From Microvirga ossetica (lineage in GTDB: Bacteria > Pseudomonadota > Alphaproteobacteria > Rhizobiales > Beijerinckiaceae), in NCBI RefSeq assembly GCF_002741015.1, contig NZ_CP016616.1, forward strand, positions 1,471,501-1,535,500: a stretch of DNA of 64,000 bases, written 5' to 3'. The notes under the pieces were generated by a model. That model did not search any database, was not told the DNA's origin, and was given only the letters and a program-made list of their open reading frames with translations. Positions 8,610 to 17,675 of this stretch are shown here, piece by piece. Position 1 is the stretch's first letter; every line of letters begins with the position of its first letter. Position numbers and translations under genes: made by a program.

Positions 8610-9215
8610 ATGAAACATCGCACCGAAGCAAGACACCGTCTCGGTTTGTTGGCAGGCGCTTTCGTTTTCTCGATCGGCACCGCATGTCTTCTCACACCTG
8701 CCATGGGGGCAGGTGAGAGCGGAAGCTCGGGTGGCGGTGGCGGCGCTGGTGGTGGAAGTGACGGCGGTGGAGGCAATGCCAACGCGGCAAGCACTTGCCC
8801 GAGAGGTCAGATCTACAGCCAGAGATCCCGTCGATGCGTGCAGGTCCGCAGCGAGGTTCTGACGGACGAGGCGGTGACGGATTACGCCTACACCCTTGCG
8901 CAGGCCGAGCGTTTCGACGAGGCGCTCGAGGTGCTCGACATGGTTCGGAATCCGGACACGCCGAAGGCCCTCAACTACCGCGGATACATCACGCGGAAGC
9001 TCGGACGAACCGAAGAGGGCATCGGCTATTATCTCAAGTCCGTCGCCCTGGACCCGCAATATGCCCAGGTGCGGGAATATCTCGGTGAAGCCTATGTCGT
9101 TCAGGGCAAGCTCGATCTCGCACGCGAGCAGCTTCAGGTCATCCAGACCCTGTGTGGAACGGAATGCGAGGAATATCGCGACCTCGCCGAAGTGATTGAA
9201 GCGGCCCCGCGATGA
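8610..9215 (+). CDS. Exported tetratricopeptide repeat protein
   Basis: A 201-residue protein with a signal sequence (residues 1-33, hydrophobic LGLLAGAFVFSIGTACLLTP, then AMGA). A long Gly/Ser-rich linker (about residues 35-60), a Cys pair (STCPRGQIYSQRSRRCV) and about three TPR-like helical pairs follow (YTLAQAERFDEALEVL, YRGYITRKLGRTEEGIGYYLKS, YLGEAYVVQGKLDLAREQL). A strong CAGGAGGACA site precedes the ATG. Probably a periplasmic scaffold; partner unknown. Confidence 0.8.
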   Translation: MKHRTEARHRLGLLAGAFVFSIGTACLLTPAMGAGESGSSGGGGGAGGGSDGGGGNANAASTCPRGQIYSQRSRRCVQVRSEVLTDEAVTDYAYTLAQAERFDEALEVLDMVRNPDTPKALNYRGYITRKLGRTEEGIGYYLKSVALDPQYAQVREYLGEAYVVQGKLDLAREQLQVIQTLCGTECEEYRDLAEVIEAAPR

Positions 9216-9294
9216 AGTAGCGGGCCGAGTGCTCTTCCTGCACGACGCTCGCGCGCCGATTCCACTTGCGTGGAATCGGCTCCAGTAGAGGACG

Positions 9295-9711
9295 ATGGCA
9301 ATGATCAAGCTTCAGGCGCCGCTCGCGTTTGCGGCAAGGCTCATGCTGGCCTTCATCTTCATCGTCGAAGGCTGGGGCAAGATCGGGTCTTACGAGGGCA
9401 CGCTGCAATACATGGAAAACCATGGCGTGCCGGGACTGCTTCTGCCGCTCGTCATCGTGACGGAGTTGGGGGGCGGATTGCTGATCGCTTTCGGCTTCCA
9501 AACGCGTCTGGCTGCCCTGGCGCTGGCTGGCTTCTGCGTTCTGACCGCTATCCTCTTCCATCGCAACATCGCGGATATCGGCGAGTTCATTCACTTCAAC
9601 AAGGATCTCGCCATTGCAGGCGGCTTCCTGCTTCTCGCGGCATTCGGTGCAGGAGGCTGGTCGCTGGATGCGATGCAGCTGCGGCGCGCGGCTCCCGCAC
9701 ATCGCATATGA
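9295..9711 (+). CDS. DoxX family membrane protein
   Basis: A 138-residue inner-membrane protein with four predicted helices and the DoxX pattern (ARLMLAFIFIVEGWGKI, VTELGGGLLIAFGFQTRLAAL, HFNKDLAIAGGFLLLAAFGAG). DoxX proteins are linked to quinone or thiosulfate redox chemistry, but most family members are uncharacterised. It is preceded by its own GAGGA site 80 bases after the TPR gene. Confidence 0.88.
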   Translation: MAMIKLQAPLAFAARLMLAFIFIVEGWGKIGSYEGTLQYMENHGVPGLLLPLVIVTELGGGLLIAFGFQTRLAALALAGFCVLTAILFHRNIADIGEFIHFNKDLAIAGGFLLLAAFGAGGWSLDAMQLRRAAPAHRI

Positions 9712-9762
9712 GGCGATGGATTGAGGTGGGTGTGGCTGGATGAGCGATTATTCCGGCATGGC

Positions 9763-9908
9763 ACTTCTCCCTCTCCCGTGTGGGAGAGGGTTGGGGTGAG
9801 GGAAGGCCGGTACCGGATAAAGCGTTGAACATGACGCGCTGCAGCGGAGGTGACGTCGCCCGGCTGGTCGAATGCCACACCCTCACCTCTCCCACTCGGG
9901 AGAGGGAA
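9763..9908. repeat. Pair of inverted REP-like palindromes
   Basis: Two copies of a hairpin built on CCCTCTCCC/GGGAGAGGG, in opposite orientation, each with an adjacent GGTGAGGG or CCCTCACC box. This arrangement is typical of dispersed intergenic REP-type repeats in GC-rich proteobacteria. Confidence 0.6.
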
Positions 9909-10094
9909 TGCGCTGTCTTTGCCTCGGGCTGTCTTGATGAGGCGCAGCGCTCCAACCTTTCGACCCCCACCTCCAACTCCTCCCCACCGCAAGATGGGTG
10001 TTCCCATCTCAGGCGACCCGAGGCTTGTAGGAGAGGAGGGCTTCGGCCGCGCCTTGATCACTCTATGAGCCAGCCTTTACGCGCACCCATCCGC

Positions 10095-10127
10095 AAAAGA
10101 AAAAGCCCCGCGAGACTGCGGGGCTTT
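10095..10127 (-). terminator. Rho-independent terminator of the coiled-coil gene
   Basis: Stem AAAGCCCCGC / GCGGGGCTTT around GAGACT. Read on the minus strand it is followed by a T-rich tract (complement of AAAAGAAAAA). Confidence 0.8.
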
Positions 10128-10140
10128 GGAGGTAAGCGCC

Positions 10141-11652
10141 TTACTCTGCGTCCGGCGATTTGAGCGGCCGGACATTCGTCTCGATCTCCTCCTCGTCAAA
10201 GAGCATCGGATCGTCCTCCTGCGTGTCGAGGCGAGTCCTCTTGCGCAGGGCGACGTATTTCTTCTGGATCTTGGTGCGGCTTTCGCGGGCGATCTCGAGG
10301 GCGCCCTGGATGAGGGAGCGCTCCGCCTTCTCGTTCTGCAGTTCCTCGGTGAGGCGGCGGTTGGCGGATTCCAGGGTACTGCGCTCCTGGTCGAAGCGTT
10401 TGGTGAACTGGTCGATGCGCTCGGAGAGGCTCGCCACCTTGTTGTCGGAGCTTTCGATCTGGAAGTCCTTGGCCGCGATGGCCTTGTTGAGCATCTCGAC
10501 GCGCTCCTGCAGCTCGATGCGCGAGCGCTGGAGCTCGTTGACCATGGCGACCTGCCGTTCGACCTCCTGCTGGGTCGCCTCGAGGCGACGGTCGAGAGTG
10601 TTCTTCTCGATGGTCGTCTCTTTCAGATTGCGCTCGACGCCGCGCAGGGCCTCGTTCTTGTCGCGCAGCTGGTCGCGGGTATGGGCGAGGATCTTGTCGG
10701 TCGCCGACAGACGCGAGCTCAGGCCCTCGATCTTCATGTCGAGCGAGGAGAGATCGGTCTGGTGCGCCGAGCGCTCGGAGTCGATCTGCGTCTCGAGGCG
10801 CTGGCGCAGCACCTGCTCGGCCATGAGCTTGGTCTCGAGTTCGGAGGCGCGCTGGCGCGTGGCCTCGAGCTGGGTCTCGACCTCGCCATAGCGATTGGTC
10901 AGGCTGGAGAGGCGGTAATTCTGCTCTTCCGCCACCTTTTGCAGCCTCTTGACCTCGTGGTCGAGGAGGCCGTTCCTCTCGCGGGTCTCGATGAGTTCCC
11001 GCTCGGCGCGGGCGACGGTCTGGTCGGCCTCCTGCGCTTCGAGGCGCAGCGCCTGATTCTCTTCCGTGATGTTGCGGGCGCGCTCGGTCTCGATGGCGAG
11101 CTGGTTCTCCAGGTCGCCGACGATCGCTTCCTTGTCCTTCACGTTGAGGCGCAGGTCCTCGATATAGGATTCCTGTTCCCGGACCCGGGATTCCGCCTTG
11201 CGCAGCTGCGACACGGCGGCGTTGAGATCGTCCGACGTACGGGCATGCTGGCCGCCGAGGTCGCCGAGTTCCCGGCGCAGGGCCTGGGTCATCTCGGTTT
11301 CCTGCCGGAGCACCGCTTCCGTTTCGAGAAGGCGCGAATGGAGCTGGGGATAGCTGCGGATCAGGTCGCTCACCGGCTCGCTCAGGAGGGCGAAATCCTC
11401 CTTGAGGCTGCGGATCTCCTCGAGCCGGTCGATCATGTTGGCGAAGCGGACGCGGATCAGCTCGTTCTTCTGGCCGACGGAATCGAGGGCACCGTTGGGG
11501 CGTACGATGATCGTCTCGCCTTTCTCCGGAGGAGAGGCCGCCGGCATGACCGAAGCCTCTGGGCCCTCGCTGACACGAGGGAGGCCCTCGGAAGCAGCCT
11601 CGTCCTGCTTCTTGCCGAAGCGGTTCCTGAAAGACGTCCAACCCGAAGACAT
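10141..11652 (-). CDS. Large coiled-coil protein, filament-like candidate
   Basis: A 503-residue protein that is almost entirely heptad-repeat coiled coil from about residue 65 to 475. It is rich in E, R, L, Q and K, with no membrane segment and no Walker motifs. A disordered Pro/Ser/Glu head (residues 1-60, with RNRFGKKQDEAASEG) and a short acidic tail (DDPMLFDEEEIET) flank the rod. This head-rod-tail plan resembles crescentin-like bacterial intermediate filament proteins, but composition alone cannot prove homology. A clear terminator follows. It lies downstream of glcF on the same strand with a 99-base gap. Confidence 0.75.
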   Translation of the reverse strand: MSSGWTSFRNRFGKKQDEAASEGLPRVSEGPEASVMPAASPPEKGETIIVRPNGALDSVGQKNELIRVRFANMIDRLEEIRSLKEDFALLSEPVSDLIRSYPQLHSRLLETEAVLRQETEMTQALRRELGDLGGQHARTSDDLNAAVSQLRKAESRVREQESYIEDLRLNVKDKEAIVGDLENQLAIETERARNITEENQALRLEAQEADQTVARAERELIETRERNGLLDHEVKRLQKVAEEQNYRLSSLTNRYGEVETQLEATRQRASELETKLMAEQVLRQRLETQIDSERSAHQTDLSSLDMKIEGLSSRLSATDKILAHTRDQLRDKNEALRGVERNLKETTIEKNTLDRRLEATQQEVERQVAMVNELQRSRIELQERVEMLNKAIAAKDFQIESSDNKVASLSERIDQFTKRFDQERSTLESANRRLTEELQNEKAERSLIQGALEIARESRTKIQKKYVALRKRTRLDTQEDDPMLFDEEEIETNVRPLKSPDAE

Positions 11653-11751
11653 GTGCCGGCCCTTACGCCCTGAAATTTACCCTTTCCTAACTTTTAGCGC
11701 AGACGCATTGGTTTTGGAAATAAAATTTCGTTGCGTAAGAGTGTAGCAGCC

Positions 11752-13107
11752 TCACTCTGCTGCGATGGTTAACGACGAGAGGACCCGCTTTCCGAAGCCC
11801 GCAGCCTCCAGGGTTTCCGGCATCGGCCCGCCGGTCGCCCAGTCGAGAAGCTCGACTGTATGGACGATCGGGATGTCGGTGCCTTTCCCGATCTGGGTCA
11901 TGCAGCCGATATTGCCGGTGGCGATGAGGTCGGGCCTGGTGCGCTCGATATTGGCGACCTTTCGAGCCCTGAGCTGGGCGGCGATCTCGGGCTGGAGCAG
12001 GTTGTAGGTTCCAGCCGAGCCGCAGCAGATATGCCCTTCCGGCACATCCTTCACGGTAAAGCCCGCCTGCTTCAGAAGCGTCTTCGGCTCGGTGCGGATC
12101 GCCTGCCCGTGCTGCATGGAGCAGGCGGAGTGATAAGCCACCACGAAATCGGTCTCGCGCACCGGCTCCATGAGCTTCAGGGAGGTGACGTATTCGGTGA
12201 TGTCCTTGGCAATAGTCGAGACGCGGGCGGCCTTCTCGGCATAGTCCGGATCCTCCCGGAACATGAAGCCGTAATCCTTGATCGTGGTGCCGCAGCCCGA
12301 CGCGGTGATGACGATGGCGTCCAGCCCCTCCCCGTCCATCTCGGCGATCCAGGCGTCGATGTTGCGCTTGGCGAAGCCATGAGCCTCCTCGTCGCGGCCC
12401 ATGTGATGGACGAGGGCGCCGCAGCACCCCTCCCCCTTCGGCTGGACCACATCGACGCCGTGGCGGTTGAGGAGACGGATGGCCGCCTCGTTGAAGCCGG
12501 GCTTGAGCACAGGCTGGGCGCAGCCGGACAGAATGGCGACCCGGCCCCGGCGCTCGCCATGGGCCTTGAAGGTGCCGGGCTGATCGAAAGGCGAGCGGGC
12601 GGGAACCTTCACGGGCGCCAGATCGATCATCGCCTGCAGACGGTTGCCCAGCAGCGGCAAGGCGCCGACAGCCCCCTTCAAGGGCTTCGCCAGCATCGCC
12701 GCGCCGAGCGCGAAGCGGAAGCGGCCGGGATAGGGCAGCACGGAGGCGAGAACCCAGCGCAGGAGCCGGTCGTGCCACGGCCGCGTATAGGTCGCCTCGA
12801 TATAGGCGCGGGCATGGTCGACGAGGTGCATGTAATGCACGCCGGAGGGACAGGTGGTCATGCAGGACAGGCACGAGAGGCAGCGGTCGATGTGCTTGAC
12901 CACTTCCTGCGAGGCCGGCTTCCCGCTCTCCAGCATGTCCTTCATCAGGTAGATGCGCCCGCGCGGCGAATCGAGTTCGTCGCCGAGCAGGAGATAGGTC
13001 GGGCAGGTGGCAGTGCAGAAGCCGCAATGGACGCAGGTGCGGAGAATCCCCTCCGAACTGGCCATGGCGGGATCTCTGAGCTGATCGGGCGTGAAATTGG
13101 TCTGCAT
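11752..13107 (-). CDS. glcF: Glycolate oxidase iron-sulfur subunit GlcF
   Basis: A 451-residue electron-transfer subunit of membrane-linked glycolate oxidase, which turns glycolate into glyoxylate and passes electrons to the quinone pool. Two 4Fe-4S motifs are intact: CVHCGFCTATCP near residue 26 and CLSCLSCMTTCP near residue 76. Two C-terminal CCG domains follow (GEGCCGALVHH and GHICCGSAGTYN). It is the last gene of the glcD-glcE-DUF2585-glcF operon, nine bases after the DUF2585 stop. Confidence 0.95.
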   Translation of the reverse strand: MQTNFTPDQLRDPAMASSEGILRTCVHCGFCTATCPTYLLLGDELDSPRGRIYLMKDMLESGKPASQEVVKHIDRCLSCLSCMTTCPSGVHYMHLVDHARAYIEATYTRPWHDRLLRWVLASVLPYPGRFRFALGAAMLAKPLKGAVGALPLLGNRLQAMIDLAPVKVPARSPFDQPGTFKAHGERRGRVAILSGCAQPVLKPGFNEAAIRLLNRHGVDVVQPKGEGCCGALVHHMGRDEEAHGFAKRNIDAWIAEMDGEGLDAIVITASGCGTTIKDYGFMFREDPDYAEKAARVSTIAKDITEYVTSLKLMEPVRETDFVVAYHSACSMQHGQAIRTEPKTLLKQAGFTVKDVPEGHICCGSAGTYNLLQPEIAAQLRARKVANIERTRPDLIATGNIGCMTQIGKGTDIPIVHTVELLDWATGGPMPETLEAAGFGKRVLSSLTIAAE

Positions 13108-13116
13108 GATGTTAAC

Positions 13117-13731
13117 TCACAGCGCCCCTTGCCAGCGGTTGATGGCGTCGACGGGATGGATCAGCATGATGACGTTCAGGGTGAGATTATCGCGGATCCA
13201 GAACCCCACGAACAGCTCCATGATCACCGCGACCAGCACCGTCAGCCAGACGGGCCATATTCTGGCGAGCCAGAAGCCCACGGTCATGGCGAGGATATCG
13301 GACACGGAATTGATGACGCTGTCGCCGTAATAATCGAGCGCGATGTTGGTCGCGCGGTAACGGTCGATCACGGTGTTCGTGTTCTCGGCGATCTCCCAGG
13401 CGCACTCGAGCCCAAGCGCGATGAGAAAGGCGACGCCGAGCGGCAATGGCCTTCCGATCAGCCGCCCAATGGCCCAGGTTCCCGCATAGAACAGGAAGCC
13501 GTGAATGATGTGGGAGGGCGTGTACCAGTCAATCAGGTGCTGCGAATTGCCGGAATCCTTCACGGTCCCGTGCCACAGCTCGATCGTGCCGCAGGTGCAG
13601 ATCGGCGTGCGGCCCATCGCCAGAAGGATGGCGGCGGTGAGCGCGATGAGGCCGAGGGCAAGGCCGACGACGAGGGCGGTGCGCGCGCCGCCTGAGATGT
13701 CCGCCTTCGCAGGAGAAGTCGTGCCCGCCAT
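13117..13731 (-). CDS. DUF2585 (UPF0314) membrane protein
   Basis: A 204-residue inner-membrane protein with about five hydrophobic segments. It matches UPF0314/DUF2585 by [49 protein letters not shown] and [13 protein letters not shown]. Conserved His, Glu, Asp and Cys residues in loops suggest an enzyme or metal site, but no function is established. The start at 13731 lies one base past the glcE stop. It sits between glcE and glcF within a tight operon, so it may serve the same process. Confidence 0.9.
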   Translation of the reverse strand: MAGTTSPAKADISGGARTALVVGLALGLIALTAAILLAMGRTPICTCGTIELWHGTVKDSGNSQHLIDWYTPSHIIHGFLFYAGTWAIGRLIGRPLPLGVAFLIALGLECAWEIAENTNTVIDRYRATNIALDYYGDSVINSVSDILAMTVGFWLARIWPVWLTVLVAVIMELFVGFWIRDNLTLNVIMLIHPVDAINRWQGAL

Positions 13732-13732
13732 C

Positions 13733-14917
13733 TCAGATTCCCGCATACATCCGCCCCGGATTGAGAATGCCGGCCGGATCGAGGGAGGCCTTGATGCCGC
13801 GCGACAGGGTCATCAGCGCCTCGGATTGCGGCTCGAACACGTCGAGGGTCGAGCGAATCTCGGCCGGCGCGCGCACGAGGGTCGCGTGGCCGCCATAAGT
13901 TGTGGTGGCTTCGCGGATGACCGTCGCGCCGGCATCGCCGTCGAGCGGGGTCGAGATCCAGATGAGCCCGCCGCCCCAGTCGTAGAACCATTGCGCGTCG
14001 AGCGCCTGCGCGACGTGAGCCACGAAATCGGGCCCTTTCGTCGGCGCGGTGGAGACGCGCCAGATCGCGCGATTGCCCTGATCGGTCAGGATCGTCGCAT
14101 CGCGCACCGACTGCCAGAGCGCCTCGGCCCCGACGCCCTCGAGCAGATCCATGAAGCGGAAGCGTTTCAGCAGCCGCTTGAGCTCGTTCATCCGGTAATC
14201 GACGGAGACCCTGAATCCTTCGAGCCGGATCAGCGTGCTGCCGCCGCGCCGGTCGCGGTCCGGGACATGGGCCGCGCCGGTCACGTCGAAGGGCGATCCG
14301 AGCGCCATCGACAAAGCCTCGACGGCCTGCCTGTCGTCGAGGCCGCGGATGACGAGGGTCGCCATGCGCTCCTGCTTGGGGAGTACCTTGAAGGTGACTT
14401 CGGTGAGAAAGCCCAGCGTGCCCCAGGAGCCGGCCATCAGCTTCACGAGATCGAGGCCCGTCACATTCTTCATCACGCGCCCGCCGGACTTCACCACTTC
14501 GCCGCGCCCGTTGACGAAGCGCACGCCGATGAGGCTGTCGCGGGCGGCGCCCGCCATGATCCGGCGCGGGCCGGAGATGTTCATCGCCGCCACTGCCCCG
14601 ATGGTGGGATCGCCCTTGCTGCCGAGGAGCGAGCGGTAATCCATCGGCTCGAAGGGCAGCTCCTGCCCCTTCGCGGCAAGGACCCGCATGACCTCCAGCA
14701 CCGGCGTGCCGGCGCGAGCGGAGATGACGAGCTCCGCCGGCTCGTAGAGCGTGATGCCGGTCATGGAAGCGGACGAGATCGAGGCGTCGGTCTGGTTCGG
14801 CCGCCCCATCGCCGCCTTGGTGCCGTTGCCGGACAGGTTCAGAAGCGTGCCCGCTTCGGCGGCGTCGCGGATGACGATGGACGCATCCTGCTCGTCGCGG
14901 GGGGTATGGGTCGTCAC
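13733..14917 (-). CDS. glcE: Glycolate oxidase FAD-binding subunit GlcE
   Basis: A 394-residue FAD-binding PCMH-fold subunit, shorter than GlcD as is usual. It has the glycine-rich FAD region ([24 protein letters not shown]) and [25 protein letters not shown]. It works with GlcD and GlcF in glycolate oxidation. Its ATG overlaps the glcD stop by four bases (ATGA), indicating translational coupling. Confidence 0.94.
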   Translation of the reverse strand: MTTHTPRDEQDASIVIRDAAEAGTLLNLSGNGTKAAMGRPNQTDASISSASMTGITLYEPAELVISARAGTPVLEVMRVLAAKGQELPFEPMDYRSLLGSKGDPTIGAVAAMNISGPRRIMAGAARDSLIGVRFVNGRGEVVKSGGRVMKNVTGLDLVKLMAGSWGTLGFLTEVTFKVLPKQERMATLVIRGLDDRQAVEALSMALGSPFDVTGAAHVPDRDRRGGSTLIRLEGFRVSVDYRMNELKRLLKRFRFMDLLEGVGAEALWQSVRDATILTDQGNRAIWRVSTAPTKGPDFVAHVAQALDAQWFYDWGGGLIWISTPLDGDAGATVIREATTTYGGHATLVRAPAEIRSTLDVFEPQSEALMTLSRGIKASLDPAGILNPGRMYAGI

Positions 14918-16347
14918 GCGGCAAACCTTCCTTCGAGCGGGAACACCTTGGCCGGGTTGAGCAGCCAGTGCGGATCGAACACGCCGCGCACGCGCATCTG
15001 CTGCTCGAGATCAGCGGCATTGAACTGATAGGTCATCAGGTCCCGCTTCTCGATCCCGACCCCATGCTCGCCGGTGAGGCAGCCGCCGACTTCGACGCAG
15101 AGCTTGAGAATGTCCTCGCCCGCCTTCTCGGCCTTCTCCATCTCGCCCGGCACGTTGGTGTTGAACATCACGAGCGGATGCAGATTGCCGTCGCCCGCAT
15201 GGAACACGTTGGCGACGCCGAGCCCGTAGGATTTCACGATCTCGTCGATGCGGTTGAGCACATAAGGAAGCTGTCCTGTCGGAATCGTGCCGTCCATGCA
15301 GATGTAATCGGCAACGCGGCCCGTGGCGCCGAAGGCCGATTTGCGGCCCTTCCAGATCGCCGCGCTCTCGGCCTCCGATTGCGAGACCTTGATGGTCTTC
15401 GGCCTGAACGGCTCGGCGATCGCGACGATGCGGCGGAGCATGTCGTCGATCTCCGCATCGGAGCCCTCGACCTCCACGATCAGCATCGCCTCCACGTCGA
15501 GCGGATAGCCCGCATGGGCAAACGCCTCGCAGATCTGGATCGCGGGCTTGTCCATGTATTCGAGCGCCACCGGAATGATGCCCGCCCCGATGATCGCCGC
15601 CACGCAGGCGCCGGCATCCTCGACCTTCTCGAAGCCGAAGAGCGCCGGCCGCGCCCCCTCCGCCGCGCGTAGGATCCGCACCACCGCCTCCGTCACCACG
15701 CCGAGCTGCCCTTCCGAGCCGCAGACGAGGCCGAGGATGTCGTAGCCCGCAGCATCCAGATGCTCGCCGCCGATCTCCACCACCGTGCCGTCGAGGAGAA
15801 CCATGGTGACGCCGAGAAGATTGTTGGTGGTCACGCCGTATTTCAGGCAATGCGCCCCGCCCGAGTTCATGGCGATGTTGCCGGCAATCGTGCATGCGAG
15901 CTGGCTCGACGGGTCGGGCGCATAGAAGTAGCCCTCATGCGCGACCGCCTGGCTGATGCCGAGATTGGTGATGCCCGATTGCACGCGCGCCGTGCGGTTC
16001 TCGAAATCGACGTCCAGCACCCGGTTCATCTTGGCGACGCCGAGAACGATGGCGTCTGCCTGAGGGATCGCGCCGCCGCACAGCGAGGTTCCCGCGCCCC
16101 GCGGCACCACCTTCACCCCGTTCTCGTGGCAGAAGCGCAGGATGGCCGAGACCTCCTCGGTCGTCGAAGGCAGCACCACCGCGAGCGGGATCTGACGGTA
16201 GGAGGTCAGCCCGTCCGTCTCGAAGGCCCGGCGTTCGTCCTCGGACACGATCAGGGCCTCCGACGCGACAAGGCGTCCCAAACCCTCGACGATCTCCTTA
16301 CGGCGCGCCAGAACCGCTTCATCCGGTTTTGGAAATGCGATGGTCAT
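14914..16347 (-). CDS. glcD: Glycolate oxidase FAD-linked subunit GlcD
   Basis: A 477-residue flavoprotein, the catalytic subunit for glycolate (or related 2-hydroxyacid) oxidation. The FAD-binding motif VPRGAGTSLCGGAIP and IAMNSGGAHCLKYGVTTNN are typical, and the C-terminal FAD-oxidase domain ends with GEHGVGIEKRDL. First gene of the operon. It diverges from a cytochrome c/lutABC operon across 135 bases. Substrate could also be D-lactate, but GlcE and GlcF next door support glycolate. Confidence 0.95.
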   Translation of the reverse strand: MTIAFPKPDEAVLARRKEIVEGLGRLVASEALIVSEDERRAFETDGLTSYRQIPLAVVLPSTTEEVSAILRFCHENGVKVVPRGAGTSLCGGAIPQADAIVLGVAKMNRVLDVDFENRTARVQSGITNLGISQAVAHEGYFYAPDPSSQLACTIAGNIAMNSGGAHCLKYGVTTNNLLGVTMVLLDGTVVEIGGEHLDAAGYDILGLVCGSEGQLGVVTEAVVRILRAAEGARPALFGFEKVEDAGACVAAIIGAGIIPVALEYMDKPAIQICEAFAHAGYPLDVEAMLIVEVEGSDAEIDDMLRRIVAIAEPFRPKTIKVSQSEAESAAIWKGRKSAFGATGRVADYICMDGTIPTGQLPYVLNRIDEIVKSYGLGVANVFHAGDGNLHPLVMFNTNVPGEMEKAEKAGEDILKLCVEVGGCLTGEHGVGIEKRDLMTYQFNAADLEQQMRVRGVFDPHWLLNPAKVFPLEGRFAA

Positions 16348-16482
16348 GGCATCCTCCTTGAGGAATCAACGCTGCACTGAGGGTATAGGTACCTTAACAA
16401 TAAGGCAGCTTTCCCCGATGCCGTTTTCCAATAATGTAGAATCTCTCTAAGATGGGACAGGGGTCCAGCAAAGGAGTTTTTC

Positions 16483-16872
16483 ATGCGTTCCTTCGTTCTT
16501 TCCGCCGCCCTGCTCCTGGCCGGGCTCGGGTCCGCCCAGGCGCAGGACGCAGCCGCCGGCGAGAAGGTGTTTGCGCAATGCCGGGCCTGCCACCAAATCG
16601 GAGAATCCGCGAAGAATGCCGTCGGTCCGGTTCTCAACGGCCTCTTCGGCCGCCACTCGGGATCGATCGAGGGCTATAACTACTCCCCCGCCAACAAGAA
16701 TTCCGGCATCACCTGGGACGAGGCCACGTTCCGCGAATACATCAAGGATCCGCGCGCCAAGATCCCGGGCACCAAGATGATCTATGCCGGCGTCAAGGAC
16801 GAGCAGAGGGTCAACGACCTTGTCGCCTATCTGAAGCAGTTCGACGCTTCGGGCAAGAAGGCGGCCCAATGA
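16483..16872 (+). CDS. Periplasmic c-type cytochrome (cytochrome c2-like)
   Basis: A 129-residue monoheme cytochrome c with a signal peptide (residues 1-20, cleaved after GSAQA). The heme site CRACH is near residue 35 and the Met axial ligand is in PGTKM near residue 99. Class I features FGRHSGSIEGYNYSPANKNSGITW match cytochrome c2/c550. Its stop overlaps the lutA ATG by four bases, so it is translated with a lactate/glycolate oxidase set and may carry electrons from it. Confidence 0.93.
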   Translation: MRSFVLSAALLLAGLGSAQAQDAAAGEKVFAQCRACHQIGESAKNAVGPVLNGLFGRHSGSIEGYNYSPANKNSGITWDEATFREYIKDPRAKIPGTKMIYAGVKDEQRVNDLVAYLKQFDASGKKAAQ

Positions 16873-17666
16873 ACGATCTGCCGTTGCACGGCCGCCCGGT
16901 GAAACCCCGGGTCGGCCTGTTCGTCACCTGCCTCGTCGACCTGATGCGCCCCTCCGTGGGCTTTGCGGCCGTGAAGCTCCTGGAGGATGCCGGCTGCATC
17001 GTCGATGCGCCCGTCCAAACCTGCTGCGGCCAACCGGCCTACAATTCGGGCGACCGGGGCACGACACGCGATCTGGCGATGCAGGTGATCAACACCTTCC
17101 ACGGCTACGACTACGTGGTCGCCCCTTCCGGTTCCTGCGCCGGCATGATCAAGGCCCATTACCCGGAGCTTTTCGAGGAAGATCCCAACTGGCGCGCCAA
17201 GGCCGATGTGCTGGCCGCCAAGACCTATGAGCTCACGAGCTTCCTGGTCGACGTCATGAAGGTCACCAGGGTGGAGGCCGCCTTCGACGGCACCGTCACC
17301 TATCACGATTCCTGCTCGGGGCTTCGCGAGCTCAAGGTCAGAAGCCAGCCGCGCAAGCTGCTCGCCAGCGTGGAGGGCCTGACCCTCGTCGAGATGAAGG
17401 ACAGCGACGTGTGCTGCGGCTTCGGCGGCACCTTTGCCGTCAAGTACAGCGATATCTCCGGCGCCATCGTCGACGCCAAGGCCAAGAACGTCGAGGCGGC
17501 CAAGGCCCCGACCCTGCTCGCGGGCGATCTCGGCTGCCTCCTGAACATGGCGGGCAAGCTCAGCCGGGACGGCACGCGCGTTCAGGTGCGCCACGTGGCG
17601 GAGGTTCTGGCGGGAATGACGGACGATCCGCCGATCGGTGTCGCCAAAGCTGAAACCGTCAAGTAA
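16869..17666 (+). CDS. lutA: LutA-type iron-sulfur (CCG domain) protein
   Basis: A 265-residue LutA/LldE family protein with two CCG domains (TCCGQPAYNSG near residue 54 and VCCGFGGTFAVK near residue 182). LutABC oxidises L-lactate to pyruvate in many bacteria. First of the lutA-lutB-lutC genes, joined to the cytochrome gene by an ATGA overlap. Confidence 0.93.
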   Translation: MNDLPLHGRPVKPRVGLFVTCLVDLMRPSVGFAAVKLLEDAGCIVDAPVQTCCGQPAYNSGDRGTTRDLAMQVINTFHGYDYVVAPSGSCAGMIKAHYPELFEEDPNWRAKADVLAAKTYELTSFLVDVMKVTRVEAAFDGTVTYHDSCSGLRELKVRSQPRKLLASVEGLTLVEMKDSDVCCGFGGTFAVKYSDISGAIVDAKAKNVEAAKAPTLLAGDLGCLLNMAGKLSRDGTRVQVRHVAEVLAGMTDDPPIGVAKAETVK

Positions 17667-17675
17667 AACTCTCCC

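Larger units (their letters stand above)
9712..10140. other. Non-coding region with dispersed palindromic repeats
   Basis: 429 bases between doxX-like and the coiled-coil gene. It contains two inverted copies of an interspersed motif: CCCTCTCCCGTGTGGGAGAGGG at about 9769-9790 followed by TTGGGGTGAGGG, and the opposite orientation CCCTCACCTCTCCCACTCGGGAGAGGG at about 9879-9906. A further low-complexity CTCCTCCCCACCGCAAGATGGG tract follows at 9975-10000. No supported gene. The terminator of the coiled-coil gene lies at its right end. Confidence 0.6.

Noticed and set aside
8376..9308. Minus-strand frame of 310 codons across the TPR gene
   Set aside because: Opposes a gene with a signal peptide, TPR units and a strong ribosome-binding site; no domain is visible.
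9763..9908. CRISPR-like spaced repeats
   Set aside because: Only two copies, in inverted orientation, with internal palindromes; no array or cas gene is present anywhere in the window.
10126..11673. Long open frame on the plus strand opposite the coiled-coil gene
   Set aside because: It is the antisense of a strongly supported coiled-coil gene, has no ribosome-binding site and has a composition typical of high-GC shadow frames.
13505..15028. Long plus-strand frame across glcE and DUF2585
   Set aside because: Spans two well-supported minus-strand genes and has no domain or start signal.
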